IMG/VR virus record: IMGVR_UViG_3300005613_000044
Coordinates: 1-64,000 of that record
Reading direction: 5' to 3' (one strand)
DNA from: a virus
Length of the DNA: 64,000 nucleotides
Shown: positions 48,647 through 55,960 of the stretch, piece by piece
Layout: every line of letters starts with the position of its first letter
How positions within the stretch are numbered: the stretch's first letter is position 1
Notes under the pieces: generated by a model
What the model was told of the DNA's origin: nothing
Seen by the model: the letters and a program-made list of their open reading frames with translations, nothing else
The model's database searches: none
Made by a program: the position numbers and the translations under genes

Positions 48647-50940
48647 CTAACGGTACAAAAGTTGTTAAGAGAAATGGTAATATTCAGTCTCTTGACCTGG
48701 ATAAGATGCACTTGATGGTTTCGGAGGCTTGTAGGGGTCTTGCAGGGGTCTCTGCAAGTCAAGTAGAGATGACTTCTGGTATTCAGTTTTATGATGGAAT
48801 TACCACGAGAGAAATTCAGGAGATCTTGATTAAGAGTGCGAGTGATCTGATTGATCTGGAACATCCAAATTATCAATATGTTGCTGCTCGACTTCTCTTG
48901 TTTTCTCTGAGAAAACAACTTTATGGTGTTATGAGAGATCATCCTTCACTTGTTGATCATATTCAAAAACTTTGTTATGATAACATTTATGATAAGGAAA
49001 TATTTTCCAAATATTCTTTGGAAGAAATTGAAAAGGTAGAATCTTTTATTGATCATGATCGTGACTACCTGTTCACATATGCGGGATTACGGCAGGTATC
49101 CGATAAATACTTAGTGCAGGATAGGAGCACTGGAGAGGTTTACGAAACTCCTCAGTTCATGTACATCATGATTGCTCTGACTATTTTTCAAGAGTATCCT
49201 AAGGAGACAAGACTTTTTTACGTTAAGAAGTATTATGACGCAATCTCCAAACATAAACTCAACATCCCGACACCAATCATGGCAGGGGTCAGAACACCCC
49301 TTCGTCAATTTGCATCTTGTGTTCTCGTTGATGTTGATGACACCCTCGATAGTATCTTTAGCAGTGATATGGCTATTGGTAGGTATGTCGCACAGAGGGC
49401 TGGTATCGGCATTAACGCTGGCAGAATCCGTGGTATCAACAGCAAAATACGAGGTGGCGAGGTACAACATACAGGTGTGGTCCCCTTCCTTAAAAAGTTT
49501 GAATCAACTGTCCGATGCTGTACACAAAACGGCATCAGAGGTGGTTCTGCTACAGTTCACTTTCCTATCTGGCACAAAGAGATAGAGGACATTCTTGTTC
49601 TTAAAAACAACAAAGGAACTGAAGATAACCGAGTTCGTAAACTAGATTATAGTATTCAAATCAGTAAACTCTTCTATGAACGTTTCATCCAAAACGGAGA
49701 AGTCTCACTCTTCTCTCCACACGATGTTCCTGGTTTGTATGATGCTTTTGGTACTGATCGATTTGATGAGTTGTATGTGGCTTATGAACGAACTGAGTCT
49801 ATTCCAAGAAAGACTATCGGAGCTCAAGAACTCATTCTGGACCTTCTGAAAGAAAGAGCAGAAACAGGTCGAATTTATATCATGAATATCGATCATTGTA
49901 ACTCTCACTCCTCCTTTAAGGATAAGGTTTATATGAGTAACCTCTGTCAAGAAATTACATTACCGACTCATCCTCTTCAACATATTGATGATGAATATGG
50001 AGAGATTGCACTTTGTATTCTTTCTGCTATTAATGTTGGTAAGGTCAAGTCTGATGAAGAACTGGAAGAACTTTGTGATCTTTCTGTTCGTAGTCTCGAA
50101 GAACTCATCGACTATCAAGAGTATCCTGTAAAGTCTGCAGAACTTGCCACAAAGGCTCGTAGGTCTCTTGGAGTAGGTTTTATTGGTTTAGCTCATTATT
50201 TGGCTAAATTGGGATATAGTTATGAATCTCAAGAGGCATGGGATGCTGTTCATGGACTTTCTGAGTCTTTCCAATATTATCTTTTGAAATCCTCTAACCA
50301 AATTGCTAAGGAAAAAGGTCATTGTGAATACTTTGGTAGAACCAAGTATTCTGATGGTATTCTTCCCATTGATACATATAAAAAAGATGTAGACGAACTT
50401 TGCTCACAGGATTTGAAACATGATTGGGAAGGTCTTAGAGAATCTATCTTGGAACACGGTCTTAGGCACTCAACACTGTCCGCACAGATGCCATCAGAGA
50501 GCAGTTCCGTTGTTTCAAATGCAACCAACGGAATCGAACCACCTAGAGACTACCTGTCCATTAAAAAGTCGAAGAAAGGACCTCTTAAGCAGATTGTTCC
50601 ACAGTATAATACACTGAAGAATAACTACACTTTGTTGTGGGAAATGCAAAGCAATAGAGGTTATATTAATATTGTTGCTGTGATTCAAAAGTTTTTCGAT
50701 CAAGCTATTAGTGGTAACTGGAGTTATAACCCTGAAAATTATCCAGATAATGAGGTTCCAGTCTCACAAATGGCAAATGATTTTCTAACTACATATAAGT
50801 ATGGGTGGAAGACTTCCTACTATCAGAATACTTACGATATTAAAACTGATGAAGTTGTTGAAGAGAAGTCAGATTTACAAAACCTATTAGAGGAATTAGA
50901 AAACACAGAGGAGGAAGCTTGTGACAGCTGTTCAATTTAA
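48643..50940 (+). CDS. nrdA: Ribonucleotide reductase class I, large subunit NrdA
   Basis: 765 aa from the ATG at 48643, which has an AAAAAGG site; an upstream TTG is less likely. ATP-cone N-terminus (KVVKRNGNIQSLDLDKM), FASCVLVDVDDTLDSIFSSD, NLCQEITLPTHPL, CILSAINVG, and PSESSSVVSNATNGIEPPRD are classical class Ia active-site and loop segments. The C-terminus ends EEACDSCSI with the expected Cys pair for reduction. Makes dNTPs; marine picocyanobacteria mostly use class II. Confidence 0.96.
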   Translation: MTNGTKVVKRNGNIQSLDLDKMHLMVSEACRGLAGVSASQVEMTSGIQFYDGITTREIQEILIKSASDLIDLEHPNYQYVAARLLLFSLRKQLYGVMRDHPSLVDHIQKLCYDNIYDKEIFSKYSLEEIEKVESFIDHDRDYLFTYAGLRQVSDKYLVQDRSTGEVYETPQFMYIMIALTIFQEYPKETRLFYVKKYYDAISKHKLNIPTPIMAGVRTPLRQFASCVLVDVDDTLDSIFSSDMAIGRYVAQRAGIGINAGRIRGINSKIRGGEVQHTGVVPFLKKFESTVRCCTQNGIRGGSATVHFPIWHKEIEDILVLKNNKGTEDNRVRKLDYSIQISKLFYERFIQNGEVSLFSPHDVPGLYDAFGTDRFDELYVAYERTESIPRKTIGAQELILDLLKERAETGRIYIMNIDHCNSHSSFKDKVYMSNLCQEITLPTHPLQHIDDEYGEIALCILSAINVGKVKSDEELEELCDLSVRSLEELIDYQEYPVKSAELATKARRSLGVGFIGLAHYLAKLGYSYESQEAWDAVHGLSESFQYYLLKSSNQIAKEKGHCEYFGRTKYSDGILPIDTYKKDVDELCSQDLKHDWEGLRESILEHGLRHSTLSAQMPSESSSVVSNATNGIEPPRDYLSIKKSKKGPLKQIVPQYNTLKNNYTLLWEMQSNRGYINIVAVIQKFFDQAISGNWSYNPENYPDNEVPVSQMANDFLTTYKYGWKTSYYQNTYDIKTDEVVEEKSDLQNLLEELENTEEEACDSCSI

Positions 50941-52117
50941 GGTTCCATTTTTTGATGATAGTAATAAAAATACTAATGTGAAAGGAATGACAGTATTTAA
51001 CTCCGATTCTTATGATGTTAAAAAACAACCAATGTTTTTTGGTAGACCATTAGGAATTCAAAGATATGATTCTTACAAGTATCCTGTTTTTGATAAACTA
51101 ACTAACCAACAACTTGGGTACTTCTGGAGACCAGAAGAAGTTTCATTACAGAAAGATCGTGGAGATTATCAAACACTTCGTCCTGAACAAAAACATATCT
51201 ATACAAGTAACCTCAAATATCAGATTATGCTTGACTCCATACAAGGGCGTGGTCCTGGGATGGCTTTTATACCTTATTGCAGCCTACCCGAGTTAGAAGC
51301 GTGTATGGAAGTTTGGGGGTTCATGGAAATGATCCATAGTCGTTCTTATACTTATATCATTAAGAACGTCTATGCAGATCCCTCTGAAGTCTTTGATACT
51401 ATTATTACTGATGAGAGAATTCTGGAACGTGCTAGTAGCGTTACAGAATCTTATGACAATTTTATCCAAACAGCTCAAAATTATTCAAGTGGTAATGATT
51501 GGATTCATCGTTTAGAAGATGTTACACACGCACAACAATCATTAAAAGATGTCAAACGAAAATTATACAGGGCAGTCGCCAACGTTAACATTCTTGAAGG
51601 TATTAGGTTCTACGTTAGTTTTGCTTGTAGTTTCGCCTTCGGTGAACTTAAGCTTATGGAAGGATCAGCTAAAATCATCTCTCTCATCGCAAGAGACGAA
51701 AATCAACACTTAGCAATCACTCAGAACATTCTGAACAAGTGGAAGAATGGTGATGATCCTGAAATGAAACAGATCATGAAAGAAGAGGAAGAGTGGACTT
51801 ATAAGATGTTTGATCGTGCTGTAAATGAGGAGAAACGTTGGGCAGATTATCTGTTCAAAGATGGAAGTATGATTGGTCTAAATGACAAACTTCTTCAACA
51901 ATATGTTGAATGGGTAGCTAATCGTAGGTTGAAGGCCATTGGTCTTAAACCAGTATATGATATTTCTGCTAAGAATAATCCACTCCCTTGGACACAACAT
52001 TGGATCTCTTCTAAGGGATTACAGGTTGCACCACAAGAGACTGAGGTTGAAAGTTATGTAGTTGGTGGTATTAAACAAGATGTCAAAAAAGATACCTTTT
52101 CAGGATTTCAGTTATGA
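50921..52117 (+). CDS. nrdB: Ribonucleotide reductase class I, small subunit NrdB
   Basis: 398 aa di-iron radical subunit. GTG start at 50921 with a strong GAGGAGGAAG site; overlaps nrdA by 20 bases. Iron ligands lie in LEACMEVWGFMEMIHSRSY near residue 126 and IARDENQHLAI near 255. Forms the active enzyme with NrdA. Confidence 0.95.
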   Translation: MTAVQFKVPFFDDSNKNTNVKGMTVFNSDSYDVKKQPMFFGRPLGIQRYDSYKYPVFDKLTNQQLGYFWRPEEVSLQKDRGDYQTLRPEQKHIYTSNLKYQIMLDSIQGRGPGMAFIPYCSLPELEACMEVWGFMEMIHSRSYTYIIKNVYADPSEVFDTIITDERILERASSVTESYDNFIQTAQNYSSGNDWIHRLEDVTHAQQSLKDVKRKLYRAVANVNILEGIRFYVSFACSFAFGELKLMEGSAKIISLIARDENQHLAITQNILNKWKNGDDPEMKQIMKEEEEWTYKMFDRAVNEEKRWADYLFKDGSMIGLNDKLLQQYVEWVANRRLKAIGLKPVYDISAKNNPLPWTQHWISSKGLQVAPQETEVESYVVGGIKQDVKKDTFSGFQL

Positions 52118-52532
52118 ATTTGAGGTAGTTTTCGACAAAGAGAAGGAAACTACCATACAAAAAATTAAGAGGTGGATATCCAAGAGAAAACCACCTCTTA
52201 ATATTATTTTTATGCACTTATTTTCTTATGTGGAAATGTGGTATTGGGAGGGTAAACTAAAACAAACTATGTCTGATGTTGATAATCAGATAGAAGATTT
52301 ACATGAATTGTGGGACAATGAGCACTCCATCAAAAGAAATACTGCAGTGGAGATTGAACCATCTGAAGTTCCTCACCTTCCAACTCTTAGAATTAAAAAT
52401 GAAGTTGTTGATCGAGGATCTGAAGAACCTATTTCAAGCGTGGAAACTACAATTCCTAAAAATTTGTTTCCTGACCCATGGGATGGAGATTGGAATGATG
52501 GAGCATATATACATCTGGAAAGAAATAAATAA
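52080..52532 (+). CDS. Hypothetical protein (150 aa)
   Basis: The ATG at 52080 is preferred over an earlier in-frame non-ATG start at 52062; it overlaps nrdB by 38 bases. Basic N-terminal region (IQKIKRWISKRKPPLN), hydrophobic/aromatic IIFMHLFSYVEMWYWEG, coiled helix, and an acidic tail. A short membrane-associating helix is possible. No known family. Confidence 0.6.
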   Translation: MSKKIPFQDFSYEFEVVFDKEKETTIQKIKRWISKRKPPLNIIFMHLFSYVEMWYWEGKLKQTMSDVDNQIEDLHELWDNEHSIKRNTAVEIEPSEVPHLPTLRIKNEVVDRGSEEPISSVETTIPKNLFPDPWDGDWNDGAYIHLERNK

Positions 52533-52552
52533 GGACATAATGTTATAATTAT

Positions 52553-53020
52553 GTGGAAAAGAGTAAAGATTATTCAAATCCTTGGACTTACATGGAACGA
52601 ACTTTTGATAGTATTGATGTTGGGGATTACTTTGGTTTTGTTTACCTCATTACCAATCTCACAAACCAACGACAGTACATTGGGAGAAAATACTTTTGGT
52701 CGTTTAGGACTCCTAAAGGAAAAAAGAGAAAAGTAAAACAAGAATCGGATTGGAAAAAATATTATGGATCTTGTCCAGAATTAAAGGAGGATGTGAAAAA
52801 ATTTGGAGAAGAGAACTTTAAAAGAGAAATTCTTTCTTTGCATGAAACTAAAGGGAGAACAAACTTTGAGGAGACTCGACAATTATTTGTAAATAATGTC
52901 TTGAGTGAATCTCTTGACAATGGGGAACCGAAGTATTATAATAGCAACATCCTCGGTCGTTACTACCGCAAGGATTACTTTGAGTCGTGTGAAGGATTAA
53001 ATCCTTGTGACGAATGTTGA
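52553..53020 (+). CDS. GIY-YIG-like endonuclease (155 aa)
   Basis: FGFVYLITNLTNQRQYIGRK (residues 27-46) is a GIY-YIG core in the degenerate V-Y-L...Y-I-G form. The rest has WKKYYGSCPELKEDVKKFGE, often seen in phage Seg-like enzymes. Likely GTG start at 52553; an ATG at 52592 is an alternative. It lies between nrdB and the lysozyme, a usual homing location, and a perfect sigma70 promoter lies inside its 3' end. Confidence 0.7.
   Translation: MEKSKDYSNPWTYMERTFDSIDVGDYFGFVYLITNLTNQRQYIGRKYFWSFRTPKGKKRKVKQESDWKKYYGSCPELKEDVKKFGEENFKREILSLHETKGRTNFEETRQLFVNNVLSESLDNGEPKYYNSNILGRYYRKDYFESCEGLNPCDEC
52914..52942 (+). promoter_or_regulatory. Perfect sigma70 promoter inside the GIY-YIG gene
   Basis: TTGACA (52914-52919), 17 bases, TATAAT (52937-52942). 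Lies 83 bases before the lysozyme ATG at 53026. Confidence 0.85.
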
Positions 53021-53025
53021 GTTCT

Positions 53026-53649
53026 ATGAATTACGTGTTTACTAAGTTTCTACCACTTGCTTTGGTATCTATTATTCCTGCTGCTTGTGCTTATCCAAGT
53101 ATCAGTGAGATCAAAAACCCACCTGAAGTTGATGTAACTGTCAACATGGAGAAGACAGTTCCTATTGAGGTGGTAGAATATAAGGAACCAACATGGAAGT
53201 GTCCTGATTGCACACCAAATGAAAAGTATGTCCTTGCACAACTCCAAGAACACACCAAGATCTCCGATCGTAATGCTCTCGCAACGATTATGGGTAACAT
53301 TAAACAAGAGAGCAAATTCATTTCCAACATATGCGAGGGAGGGGCTAGAGTTCCTTACAACTCTTGCCATCGTGGGGGTTATGGTCTTATTCAATGGACC
53401 ACAGTAGGACGTTATAATGGTCTTGGTAAGTTTTGTTCTAAATATGGTTGTGATCCAAGCAGTTTAGAAGGTCAAACTCGCTGGATGATTAACGAACCTA
53501 TCTTCCAGAAGTATCTTCCTATGTTTGAAGGACCTGGACAAACAGTTAGACAATATATGGTCCCAGCATACTACTGGTTGGGGTGGGGTATCAAAGGCAA
53601 CAGAGAAGTCTACGCTTGGGACTACACTAAAAGAATCATCCTAGCTTGA
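53026..53649 (+). CDS. Exported lysozyme-like protein (207 aa)
   Basis: The N-terminus MNYVFTKFLPLALVSIIPAA has a basic residue then a hydrophobic core, with a signal-peptidase-I-type A-C-A cut near residues 24-26 (a lipobox is imperfect because Pro is at -3). From residue 72 on, ISDRNALATIMGNIKQESKF then GGYGLIQWTTVGRYNGL is the phage tail-lysozyme (Phage_lysozyme2) core; Glu in KQES is the probable catalytic acid. A secreted or membrane-tethered cell-wall hydrolase for lysis is most likely; a virion role is possible. Start chosen at the ATG; an upstream in-frame start at 53014 is also possible. Confidence 0.75.
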   Translation: MNYVFTKFLPLALVSIIPAACAYPSISEIKNPPEVDVTVNMEKTVPIEVVEYKEPTWKCPDCTPNEKYVLAQLQEHTKISDRNALATIMGNIKQESKFISNICEGGARVPYNSCHRGGYGLIQWTTVGRYNGLGKFCSKYGCDPSSLEGQTRWMINEPIFQKYLPMFEGPGQTVRQYMVPAYYWLGWGIKGNREVYAWDYTKRIILA

Positions 53650-53674
53650 CGAAGATGTCCACATATCTTATAAT
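53646..53674 (+). promoter_or_regulatory. Sigma70 promoter with palindrome, tRNA cluster
   Basis: TTGACG (53646-53651), 17 bases, TATAAT (53669-53674). The -10 box lies within the inverted repeat CCACATAT-N6-ATATGTGG (53659-53680), a possible operator. Would transcribe the tRNA-Arg and following genes. Confidence 0.75.
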
Positions 53675-53688
53675 ATGTGGGTATTCAA

Positions 53689-53762
53689 GACTCAGTAGCT
53701 CAGTGGAATAGAGCATCGCTCTTCTAAAGCGTTGGTCGTAGGTTCGAATCCTACCTGAGTCG
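53689..53762 (+). tRNA. tRNA-Arg (TCT)
   Basis: Full cloverleaf: acceptor GACTCAG/CTGAGTC, D arm GCTC/GAGC, anticodon loop CTTCTAA (TCT), T arm GTAGG-TTCGAAT-CCTAC. Reads AGA, a codon frequent in this phage. Confidence 0.95.
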
Positions 53763-53890
53763 TTACGGATTGGCGACATCCGTGCTCACATCTCCGAGAG
53801 AAAAAGAATCGGAACACCAACCCATGTGAGAGAGAGGTGGGATCCCTCTTGAGCCCGTCAGTGTTATTCTGCAGGATAATATTGACGTAT
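53763..53890 (+). ncRNA. Candidate structured non-coding RNA between tRNAs
   Basis: No ORF. Four successive hairpins: ACGGAT/ATCCGT (53765-53783); CTCACAT/ATGTGAG (53785-53830) enclosing TCCGA/TCGGA; AGAGG/CCTCT (53833-53849); and CGTCAGTGTTAT/ATAATATTGACG (53856-53887), a 12-bp stem with two G-U pairs and an 8-base loop. Far too much complementarity for a spacer. It is not a tRNA. It recalls T4 stable RNAs C and D only in position (within a tRNA cluster). Confidence 0.65.
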
Positions 53891-53897
53891 TCTTATT

Positions 53898-53968
53898 GCC
53901 TCTAAAGCATTGTGGTGATGCAGCTGTTTTGTAAGCAGCAGAGGTTGGTTCAATTCCGACTAGAGGCT
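53898..53968 (+). tRNA. tRNA-Thr (TGT)
   Basis: Acceptor GCCTCTA/TAGAGGC, anticodon loop TTTGTAA (TGT), T arm GTTGG-TTCAATT-CCGAC. Reads ACA. Confidence 0.93.
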
Positions 53969-53972
53969 CCTT

Positions 53973-54043
53973 GCGAGATTAGTTCAGTGGTAGAACGCCA
54001 TCCTTCCAAGTTGGATGTCACCGGTTCGAATCCGGTATCTCGC
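53973..54043 (+). tRNA. tRNA-Gly (TCC)
   Basis: Acceptor GCGAGAT/ATCTCGC, anticodon loop CTTCCAA (TCC), T arm ACCGG-TTCGAAT-CCGGT. The anticodon stem has one mismatch (T-T). Confidence 0.93.
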
Positions 54044-54077
54044 TTTTCCTTTTCTTAAGGAATAAATGGATGATTGT

Positions 54078-54148
54078 GGGTGAATAACTCAGCGGTAGAG
54101 TGTCTCGTTTACACCGAGGTTGTCGGGGGTTCGATCCCCTCTTCACCC
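54078..54148 (+). tRNA. tRNA-Val (TAC)
   Basis: Acceptor GGGTGAA/TTCACCC, D arm ACTC/GAGT, anticodon loop TTTACAC (TAC), T arm GGGGG-TTCGATC-CCCTC. Confidence 0.95.
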
Positions 54149-54167
54149 ATTTGCAATAATAATTAAT

Positions 54168-54392
54168 ATGAAAAATAAAAAGTTCCGTAAAATGATTCAA
54201 AAACCTTTAAGGTTTCATCATCAAGACATTCATGAGGAATTGGAAGAAATAAAGGAGATGTTGAAAGATGTTATCTTACAGATGCAAACAATGCAACAAA
54301 GAGTTGACCAGCAACACGAAAATACAATGTTGCGGTTGTCCGAACATGATGACAATCACGGAGAACAAAGTTTCAGCCTTGGATCTAAGTGA
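54168..54392 (+). CDS. Small helical protein (74 aa)
   Basis: The ATG at 54168 follows tRNA-Val. Basic N-terminus (KNKKFRKMIQKPLRFHHQDI) then a long amphipathic coiled helix (EELEEIKEMLKDVILQMQTM). No clear ribosome-binding site. Its last 125 bases overlap the zinc-ribbon gene in another frame. Function unknown. Confidence 0.5.
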   Translation: MKNKKFRKMIQKPLRFHHQDIHEELEEIKEMLKDVILQMQTMQQRVDQQHENTMLRLSEHDDNHGEQSFSLGSK

Positions 54393-54516
54393 AGTAATAT
54401 TACTAAATTCTAAAAAGATTGTAAATAATCATGATGTCCTGACAAAAAATGATTTAGAATATCAGGAGAACAGAAGAAAACGTAAAATTCGTAAATTAGA
54501 CTTCGAGGTACGATAA
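54268..54516 (+). CDS. Zinc-ribbon-like small protein (82 aa)
   Basis: YRCKQCNKEL, then CCGCPNMM make a CxxC...CCxC zinc site at residues 5-25, followed by SALDLSEVILL and a basic tail ENRRKRKIRKL. I recognise this as a recurrent small cyanophage protein type. AAGGAG lies about ten bases before the ATG, supporting the start. Stop overlaps the next ATG (TAATG). Probably binds nucleic acid. Confidence 0.7.
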   Translation: MLSYRCKQCNKELTSNTKIQCCGCPNMMTITENKVSALDLSEVILLNSKKIVNNHDVLTKNDLEYQENRRKRKIRKLDFEVR

Positions 54517-54713
54517 TGATTAATCTGGATACTCGATATCATGACTACTTACATACTAATAAATGTTTTAATATTAATGGCAAATGTGAAAAAGTAGTTG
54601 GGTATGGGTGGACAGATGATGGAAAAGACATTACTGGTTACTATGTCTTGACAAAAAACTACAAATTACATTATAATCTTAAAGAAGAGTTCCGACAAAT
54701 GGAAGAACTCTAA
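54516..54713 (+). CDS. Small hypothetical protein (65 aa)
   Basis: Coupled start (TAATG). Mixed beta/aromatic sequence (CEKVVGYGWTDDGKDITGYY). Ends four bases before tRNA-Ser; its 3' end contains the tRNA promoter. Confidence 0.6.
   Translation: MINLDTRYHDYLHTNKCFNINGKCEKVVGYGWTDDGKDITGYYVLTKNYKLHYNLKEEFRQMEEL
54648..54677 (+). promoter_or_regulatory. Sigma70 promoter for tRNA-Ser, tRNA-Pro and talC
   Basis: TTGACA (54648-54653), 18 bases, TATAAT (54672-54677), 39 bases before tRNA-Ser. Confidence 0.8.
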
Positions 54714-54716
54714 TAT

Positions 54717-54804
54717 GGAAGAGTGGCCGAGTGGTTTAAGGCGTTTGTCTTGAAAACAAAAGTAGGTAACACTACCGGAGGTTCGAATCCTCTCTCTTCC
54801 GCCA
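54717..54804 (+). tRNA. tRNA-Ser (TGA), CCA encoded
   Basis: Acceptor GGAAGAG/CTCTTCC, anticodon loop CTTGAAA (TGA), long variable arm GTAGG-TAACA-CTACC, T arm GGAGG-TTCGAAT-CCTCT, and encoded GCCA end. Directly abuts tRNA-Pro. Confidence 0.95.
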
Positions 54805-54877
54805 CGGAATGTAGCTCAGTTTGGTAGAGCACTGCTTTTGGGAAGCAGGAGTCGCACGTTCGAATCGTGTCATTCCG
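54805..54877 (+). tRNA. tRNA-Pro (TGG)
   Basis: Acceptor CGGAATG/CATTCCG, D arm GCTC/GAGC, anticodon loop TTTGGGA (TGG), T arm GCACG-TTCGAAT-CGTGT. Confidence 0.95.
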
Positions 54878-54924
54878 ACTAGGATTTAAATCCTTAACAC
54901 TTATACGAATTGGAAATTTGTTCA

Positions 54925-55572
54925 ATGAAAATCTTTTTGGACACCGCTGATTACAACGCCATTGCCGAACGTTATGCTACTGGTTTGGTAGATGGTATTA
55001 CAACTAACCCGACACTAGTTCGTAAGTCTGGTGTGAATTATCTTGATTTTATCAAGACACTAGCGAATGATTTTGCTTTTGAAAGTATCTCTGCTGAAGT
55101 CGATGGTGAGACTTATGATGTGATGCTCGAAAATGCAAATCAGTTCCTTAATATTGATCCTTCTATTACTATTAAACTGCCTCTCACTAAGGAAGGTTTA
55201 ATTGCTTGTCGTGATCTTGCTTTGGGTGGTATCAAGACTAATGTCACCCTCTGTTTCTCTGCTGCTCAGGCAGTGATGGCCGCTAAGGCAGGTGCCACAT
55301 ACATCTCCCCATTTGTGGGTCGTATGAACGATAATAGTTTTAGTGGAGTCGAACTGGTACGTGCTATCTCTGGTTTATACTGTACTCATGGTGTTGAGAC
55401 TAAAGTTCTTGCAGCATCTCTTCGTGATGTCCACCATGTTTCCCGTTGTCTGTTGTATGGTGCTAATGTTGTAACACTTCCTCCAGCAGTCTTTGATAAG
55501 ATGTATAATCATGTGTTGACAGACTCTGGTCTGGCAATTTTTGAAAAAGATTTCAAGGAAATTAATGGTTGA
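54925..55572 (+). CDS. talC: Transaldolase TalC
   Basis: Short fructose-6-phosphate aldolase/TalC type of 215 aa, an auxiliary gene thought to redirect carbon from the Calvin cycle to the pentose phosphate pathway. MKIFLDTADYN, DGITTNPTLVRKSG, the Schiff-base Lys in SITIKLPLTKEGL, NVTLCFSAAQA and YISPFVGRM are all present. The ATG at 54925 is preferred over an upstream TTG at 54910. Confidence 0.96.
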   Translation: MKIFLDTADYNAIAERYATGLVDGITTNPTLVRKSGVNYLDFIKTLANDFAFESISAEVDGETYDVMLENANQFLNIDPSITIKLPLTKEGLIACRDLALGGIKTNVTLCFSAAQAVMAAKAGATYISPFVGRMNDNSFSGVELVRAISGLYCTHGVETKVLAASLRDVHHVSRCLLYGANVVTLPPAVFDKMYNHVLTDSGLAIFEKDFKEING

Positions 55573-55578
55573 AAGGGG

Positions 55579-55607
55579 TTGACACACTTGAAAATTTGAT
55601 ATAGTAT
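55579..55607 (+). promoter_or_regulatory. Sigma70-type promoter before the Phd-like gene
   Basis: TTGACA (55579-55584) with TAGTAT at 17 bases (55602-55607) or TATAGT at 15 bases (55600-55605). Placed 21 bases before the ATG at 55629. Confidence 0.55.
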
Positions 55608-55628
55608 TCTCTTATACATACTCTAACT

Positions 55629-55802
55629 ATGGATTTTTACTCGGTGGAATATTGGGAAGAAAACTGGGAAACATTGATCGAAAGAGTTGAAAATGGAGAA
55701 CATATAGGAATTGAAAACAAAGATGGAAATAAAGCAGTTATGATACCTGCAGATGATGAACTGGTTCGAATACACACTGAGTTAAATAACGACGCTCAGT
55801 AG
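55629..55802 (+). CDS. Phd/YefM-like antitoxin-fold protein (57 aa)
   Basis: MDFYSVEYWEENWETLIERV, then ENGEHIGIENKDGNKAVMIP. The order helix-[L-I-E-R-V-E-N-G-E]-I-x-I-x3-DGNKAVMIP is the N-terminal DNA-binding half of Phd/YefM antitoxins. Length fits a bare DNA-binding domain; no toxin ORF follows (tRNA-Ile begins nine bases later). Possibly a transcription regulator or anti-TA decoy. Confidence 0.65.
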   Translation: MDFYSVEYWEENWETLIERVENGEHIGIENKDGNKAVMIPADDELVRIHTELNNDAQ

Positions 55803-55811
55803 TGTATTCAA

Positions 55812-55882
55812 GGGACTATCGCATATTGGTTAATGCCCATTCCTTATAAGAGTGTGAACCGGGTTCAATTCCCGGTAGTCCC
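55812..55882 (+). tRNA. tRNA-Ile (TAT)
   Basis: Acceptor GGGACTA/TAGTCCC, anticodon loop CTTATAA (TAT), T arm CCGGG-TTCAATT-CCCGG. TAT is rare in bacteria, where AUA is usually read by a lysidine-modified CAT tRNA. Confidence 0.9.
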
Positions 55883-55887
55883 ACTTT

Positions 55888-55959
55888 GGAGGATTAGCAA
55901 TCTGGTGAATGCAGCAAACTCATAATTTGCCTAAGGCGAGTTCGATCCTCGCATCCTCT
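55888..55959 (+). tRNA. tRNA-Met (CAT), Ile2 alternative
   Basis: Acceptor GGAGGAT/ATCCTCT (first pair G-U), anticodon loop CTCATAA (CAT), T arm GCGAG-TTCGATC-CTCGC. Elongator Met is likely, but a lysidine-modified Ile tRNA cannot be excluded from sequence. Confidence 0.88.
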
Positions 55960-55960
55960 A

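Noticed and set aside
53763-53890. Degenerate tRNA or glnA-type riboswitch
   Set aside because: No acceptor/T-arm pairing and no TTCRA T-loop in proper context; the glnA motif known from cyanophages is not recognisable.
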